From JBCCMF01 sp038747545 (GTDB lineage Bacteria; Bacteroidota; Rhodothermia; Rhodothermales; JBCCMF01), in NCBI GenBank assembly GCA_038747545.1, contig JBCDJT010000009.1:1-64000 (forward strand): a stretch of DNA of 64,000 nt, written 5' to 3'. Shown here piece by piece: positions 61,083-64,000 of this stretch (position 1 is the stretch's first letter; every line of letters begins with the position of its first letter). Both the position numbers and the translations under genes were made by a program. Below the pieces are notes generated by a model. The model had not been told where the DNA came from, made no database searches, and saw only the letters and a list, made by a program, of their open reading frames with translations.

Positions 61083-62258
61083 TTATTTGCCTTTGCCGAA
61101 GTCGAGCAGCAGCGAGAAGCGCATCGTGTTGGAGAGCGGGTGGTTCTCCTCCAGGGCGTAGATGTAGGAGAAGTCCACGCCAATCAGGTTGTACCGAATG
61201 CCCGCGCCAAAGGTGAGGAACTGGCGGTTGCCGTTGTAGGGGTTCTCATAGAAATAGCCTGAGCGGAACGCGAACAGGTCGCGGTACCAGTACTCCAGCC
61301 CCGTGCCAATCACCAGCTGGTCGATAGCGTTGAGCGTCTCAAAGACGGCTTCTTCCTCGTTGAGCGGGTTCGTGCGCACCTGGATGGGCGACCACGACGA
61401 GAAGATGGCCTGGTAGAACGGGTCAGCCGTTGTGGTGCCCGCCTCCTCGTCACGCTCCACGTTGATCAGCATCTTGGTGAAGTCGTTGACGAAGTTCAGC
61501 TTGTTGTACTCGTCGAAGTCGAACGTCAGGGCGTAGCCGAACCGCAGCGTGGTCGGAATCGGGTCTTTCTGCGGGCTGTCTGAGTACTGGATCTGCGGCC
61601 CCATGTTGGCGATGTTGAAGCCACCGCTGAACGTCATGTTCGTGCTGCCGAGCTTCCGTGGAGCCGAGCGGTAGAGCGCGCCGAGGTCAAAGCCTGCCGA
61701 TACACCCGCTTTCGTCTCCTGCGCCCCTACCGACTGGCCTGGCGCCAGGTTGGAGTAGATGAGCCGTACCCCGGTACCCACCGAGAGGCGTTCGGACAGC
61801 TTCGTCGAGAACGAGGCGCCGGCCGAGAGGTCATAGGAGCGGAATGTACCCGTCGGGTTGTTCTGCTCGTCGCGGCCTTCGTGCTCGCCGAGGAACAGGT
61901 AAGTCACGTGCCCACCAAACGTGCCCCAGCCCGGGATGTGGTGCTTGGCCACGATGTACTCGTAGAACATGTCGGTCTGGAATTCAGGCAGCCAGTTCGA
62001 GTGCGTGATGGCGACCTCGGTGCCTTTCTGGAAGCCTAGACCAGCCGGGTTCCAGAAGATGGCGTTGGCGTTGTCTGCCAGGGCAACGCCGGCGTTGCCC
62101 ATCCCGGCCATGCGGCTGTCGGGCTCAATCTGCAAGAAGACGACGGCTGCACCGCCAATCTGTGCAGTAGCTGGACGGACGGCCACCCCTAGCGTGAGGA
62201 GGAGCGCGGCGGCAGCTACAAGGCGGGGCCACATGCGAGAGAAAAGCATCGTGTTCAT
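61083..62258 (-). CDS. porV: T9SS outer-membrane shuttle PorV
   Basis: PorV delivers T9SS cargo to the sortase. I choose ATG 62258 (about 391 residues); a GTG at 62348 overlapping the porU stop would put 40 residues before the signal. The signal LVAAAALLLTLGVAVRPATAQ is followed by AVVFLQIEPDSRMAGMGNAGVALADNANAIFWNPAGLG, the UPF0164/FadL-like opening. The rest is a 14-strand-type barrel ending LLDFGKGK. It is adjacent to porU, as expected. Confidence 0.92.
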   Translation of the reverse strand: MNTMLFSRMWPRLVAAAALLLTLGVAVRPATAQIGGAAVVFLQIEPDSRMAGMGNAGVALADNANAIFWNPAGLGFQKGTEVAITHSNWLPEFQTDMFYEYIVAKHHIPGWGTFGGHVTYLFLGEHEGRDEQNNPTGTFRSYDLSAGASFSTKLSERLSVGTGVRLIYSNLAPGQSVGAQETKAGVSAGFDLGALYRSAPRKLGSTNMTFSGGFNIANMGPQIQYSDSPQKDPIPTTLRFGYALTFDFDEYNKLNFVNDFTKMLINVERDEEAGTTTADPFYQAIFSSWSPIQVRTNPLNEEEAVFETLNAIDQLVIGTGLEYWYRDLFAFRSGYFYENPYNGNRQFLTFGAGIRYNLIGVDFSYIYALEENHPLSNTMRFSLLLDFGKGK

Positions 62259-62344
62259 CCGTTCGAGGCGTGATAAGGTTCTGTTCTGCATAGCGTTACT
62301 GGTCTGCACGGCCGCTATACGCGGCTCATCTTGGAAAGGCTCCC

Positions 62345-64000
62345 TCACCGGATCACGGCGAGCTTGCCCAGGTGTTCAGTGACATGCCGCGAGCCATCGT
62401 CATCATCGGTGGCTACGCGGACTTTATAGAGATATACCCCCGACCCCAGTGGGTCGAGGTCGTTGTCGAGGCCATCCCAAGGAATCTGCACCAGCCCGCC
62501 GGGCAGCGCGCCCAGTGGCAGCGCCTCGTCAGTCTCCATGATGCGAACGACACGGCCCGCCAGCGTATACACGCGTACCTCTACTTCGGCAAGTGTACCG
62601 GGGCGCTGGTTGTGCTCAAAGACAAAGCGCGTCGGTCCTGGCGTGGGATTCGGATAGTTGAGCAGGTTGCGGATCTCGATGGCTTCGTTAGCCGTGACCG
62701 TATACGTCAACTCAGCCGTGGTGGAGTTGTTGACGACGTCCCAGGCGCGCACGGTGAGCGCGTTAACCCCAGCCTCTTGCTTGCCGAGGGGCCACCGGAT
62801 GGTCCCGCGCTGGAAGGAGTTCTCGGCGCTCTGGTAGCGGTTGCCGATGTCGATAGCCCCCTCTTCGTCGCCGTTGACGATGAGCAGAATTTCATGGCCC
62901 ACACCAGCGCCCACGGTGTTGATGCCGCTCTCGTCAAACAGCTGCACGATGAGTTCGGGCTCGTCGTGCGTGAGGCTTCCCGAGACAAACGTAGTATCGT
63001 TCAGAAACAACTGAACTTCGGGCCCGACGGCGTCGTCTAGCGCCGTCGCCGCCGTACCGCCTACACGGATGTTCTCCGTATACCCCACCGCATCGCGGTC
63101 TGCAGCCTTGGCGTAGGCAGAGATGCGCCCAAGCTCGTTGCTATAGGAGATGTCTTTCGGCACCACGAAGGTAGCCTCAAAAGTACCATTCTGTGCCGTC
63201 ACCTCGCCGCTCCAGATCAGGTCTTCGCGGACCAAGTAGTAAGGGCGCGACCGCAGCAGATCGGGGTCGGGGATGGCCACGCGGCGCTCGGCATCCCACA
63301 TCGTCACCTGCACCGCGCCCGAGAAGGCGGCATCGGCGGTGCCATCGGGGCGGAGCATCTGCCCGCTGATCGTCAGGCGATCCAAGGCGCGCACGGGGGC
63401 CGTTTCGTTGCGCACATCCACGCCGCCAACATCCGTGATGGTGACACCGCCCGATGGCAAGCCCAGCCGCATCGACGGGTCGCCGATCAGGTTAAACTTG
63501 CGGCTGTTGCCTTGGAGGCCCACATCGGTGTTTTTGGCCAGGAGCATCGCGGTCCCCAAGCGGCGCGGCAGCCCGTCGGCGTCGCGTGTCAGCAGCGCCT
63601 CAGACATCGCCCGGTTCAACCCCGGGTTCAGCGAGTTGCTGTTGCCCGACGTGTATGCGATGCGCACGGTCGTCAGCGCCGCGATGCCACCGCCATCGGG
63701 GTTGAGCAGGAGCTCTTCGGCGCCGCTTTGGTGGTCGTCCAGATCCCACCAGCCGAACGAGCACGTGGCTGTGACGAAGACGGACAGCCGATCGAGGTTG
63801 CGGAGTTGGCGTACGTCTTCAACGGTGAAGACTTCCTCTTGGGCAAGACCATCCGGGCCGCCGTGACCGCTGTAGTTGAAGAAGAGTGCGCCTTCTTCAA
63901 GCGCGTCGAGGATGGCTTTCTTGGCCCCGGGAATACGGAAGCCGTTCTGAAAGACGCGCGGGTATGACGTGGCGAAGATCTTTTCCACATTCACCGCGCT
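62345..64000 (-). CDS. porU: T9SS C-terminal signal peptidase/sortase PorU (partial, N-terminus outside window)
   Basis: The open frame runs off the right edge. It is a gingipain-fold C25 enzyme: catalytic His in FNYSGHGGPDGL and Cys in FVTATCSFGWWD, followed by NLIGDPSMRLGLP. An Ig-like region and a FlgD-type C-terminus (LLNYPNPTPGP, GSGVYLYKVRV) come next. PorU removes the C-terminal T9SS signal and attaches cargo to lipopolysaccharide. PorV follows directly, supporting the call. The missing part is the N-terminal signal and most of the first C25 subdomain. Confidence 0.92.
   Translation of the reverse strand, partial: SAVNVEKIFATSYPRVFQNGFRIPGAKKAILDALEEGALFFNYSGHGGPDGLAQEEVFTVEDVRQLRNLDRLSVFVTATCSFGWWDLDDHQSGAEELLLNPDGGGIAALTTVRIAYTSGNSNSLNPGLNRAMSEALLTRDADGLPRRLGTAMLLAKNTDVGLQGNSRKFNLIGDPSMRLGLPSGGVTITDVGGVDVRNETAPVRALDRLTISGQMLRPDGTADAAFSGAVQVTMWDAERRVAIPDPDLLRSRPYYLVREDLIWSGEVTAQNGTFEATFVVPKDISYSNELGRISAYAKAADRDAVGYTENIRVGGTAATALDDAVGPEVQLFLNDTTFVSGSLTHDEPELIVQLFDESGINTVGAGVGHEILLIVNGDEEGAIDIGNRYQSAENSFQRGTIRWPLGKQEAGVNALTVRAWDVVNNSTTAELTYTVTANEAIEIRNLLNYPNPTPGPTRFVFEHNQRPGTLAEVEVRVYTLAGRVVRIMETDEALPLGALPGGLVQIPWDGLDNDLDPLGSGVYLYKVRVATDDDDGSRHVTEHLGKLAVIR

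Noticed and set aside
1..64000. tRNA, rRNA, IS elements and attachment sites
   Set aside because: I looked in the intergenic gaps and found no cloverleaf-like segment, transposase, terminal inverted repeats with a transposase or att-like direct repeats.

Overview
The window reads as ordinary, gene-dense bacterial chromosome of visibly high GC, with no rRNA, tRNA, CRISPR or insertion sequence that I could recognise. The gene content points to a member of the Bacteroidota/Rhodothermota side of the FCB group: PorU and PorV of the type IX secretion system (T9SS), several proteins with T9SS C-terminal sorting domains, a large Omp85-barrel/beta-propeller protein, a DUF5683 protein, a MutA/MutB methylmalonyl-CoA mutase pair, and a CruF/CrtB carotenoid locus. 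Acidic extensions on IF2 and ribosomal protein S1 would suit a salt-adapted relative of Salinibacter/Rhodothermia; that placement is inference.

Layout. 1-7.4 kb (minus): cut-off glycosyltransferase, Xaa-Pro peptidase, guaB, rluB, scpB, scpA and an M16 peptidase, mostly overlapping or touching. 7.4-10.4 kb (minus): pnp with a Gly/Arg tail and rpsO. 10.5-17.4 kb (minus): the classic rimP-nusA-infB-rbfA-truB-ribF transcription/translation operon. 17.6-22 kb (minus): nadB, prfB with a programmed +1 frameshift, a small membrane protein and a class I aminotransferase. 22.2-27 kb (plus): ALDH7-type aldehyde dehydrogenase, a degenerate SGNH lipoprotein, a relic of a second ALDH with a duplicated terminator, and a T9SS-sorted protein. 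27-30.9 kb (minus): rpsA, cmk and a LEA-type lipoprotein. 30.9-36.2 kb (plus): TrmH-family methyltransferase, mutA, mutB, meaB. 36.1-39.3 kb (minus): ACT protein, gltX, anti-sigma factor and ECF sigma factor. 39.5-44.8 kb (plus): three parvulin/SurA-like envelope chaperones and a MoxR ATPase. 44.9-45.8 kb: two small uncharacterised genes. 45.8-49.4 kb (minus): mutS and a WbqC-like protein. 49.5-52.6 kb (plus): cruF, crtB, a PlsC-type acyltransferase and a secreted TPR-like protein. 52.8-64 kb (minus): a six-gene envelope operon running porU-porV-M6-like-propeller/barrel-TlpA-DUF5683.

How the genes work together. The ECF sigma/anti-sigma pair is divergent from three periplasmic folding factors, with ECF-type promoter-like elements on both sides, which suggests an envelope-stress circuit. 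MutA, MutB and MeaB form a complete propionate/succinate module. CruF, CrtB and the acyltransferase are part of an acyclic or acylated carotenoid pathway. The last 11 kb is the most unusual part: T9SS sortase PorU and its shuttle PorV are followed by an M6-like protein whose HExxH zinc motif is replaced by ASFFN, a secreted gluzincin-like/beta-propeller/Omp85-barrel protein, a thioredoxin and a DUF5683 protein. This could be an undescribed T9SS-linked surface module.
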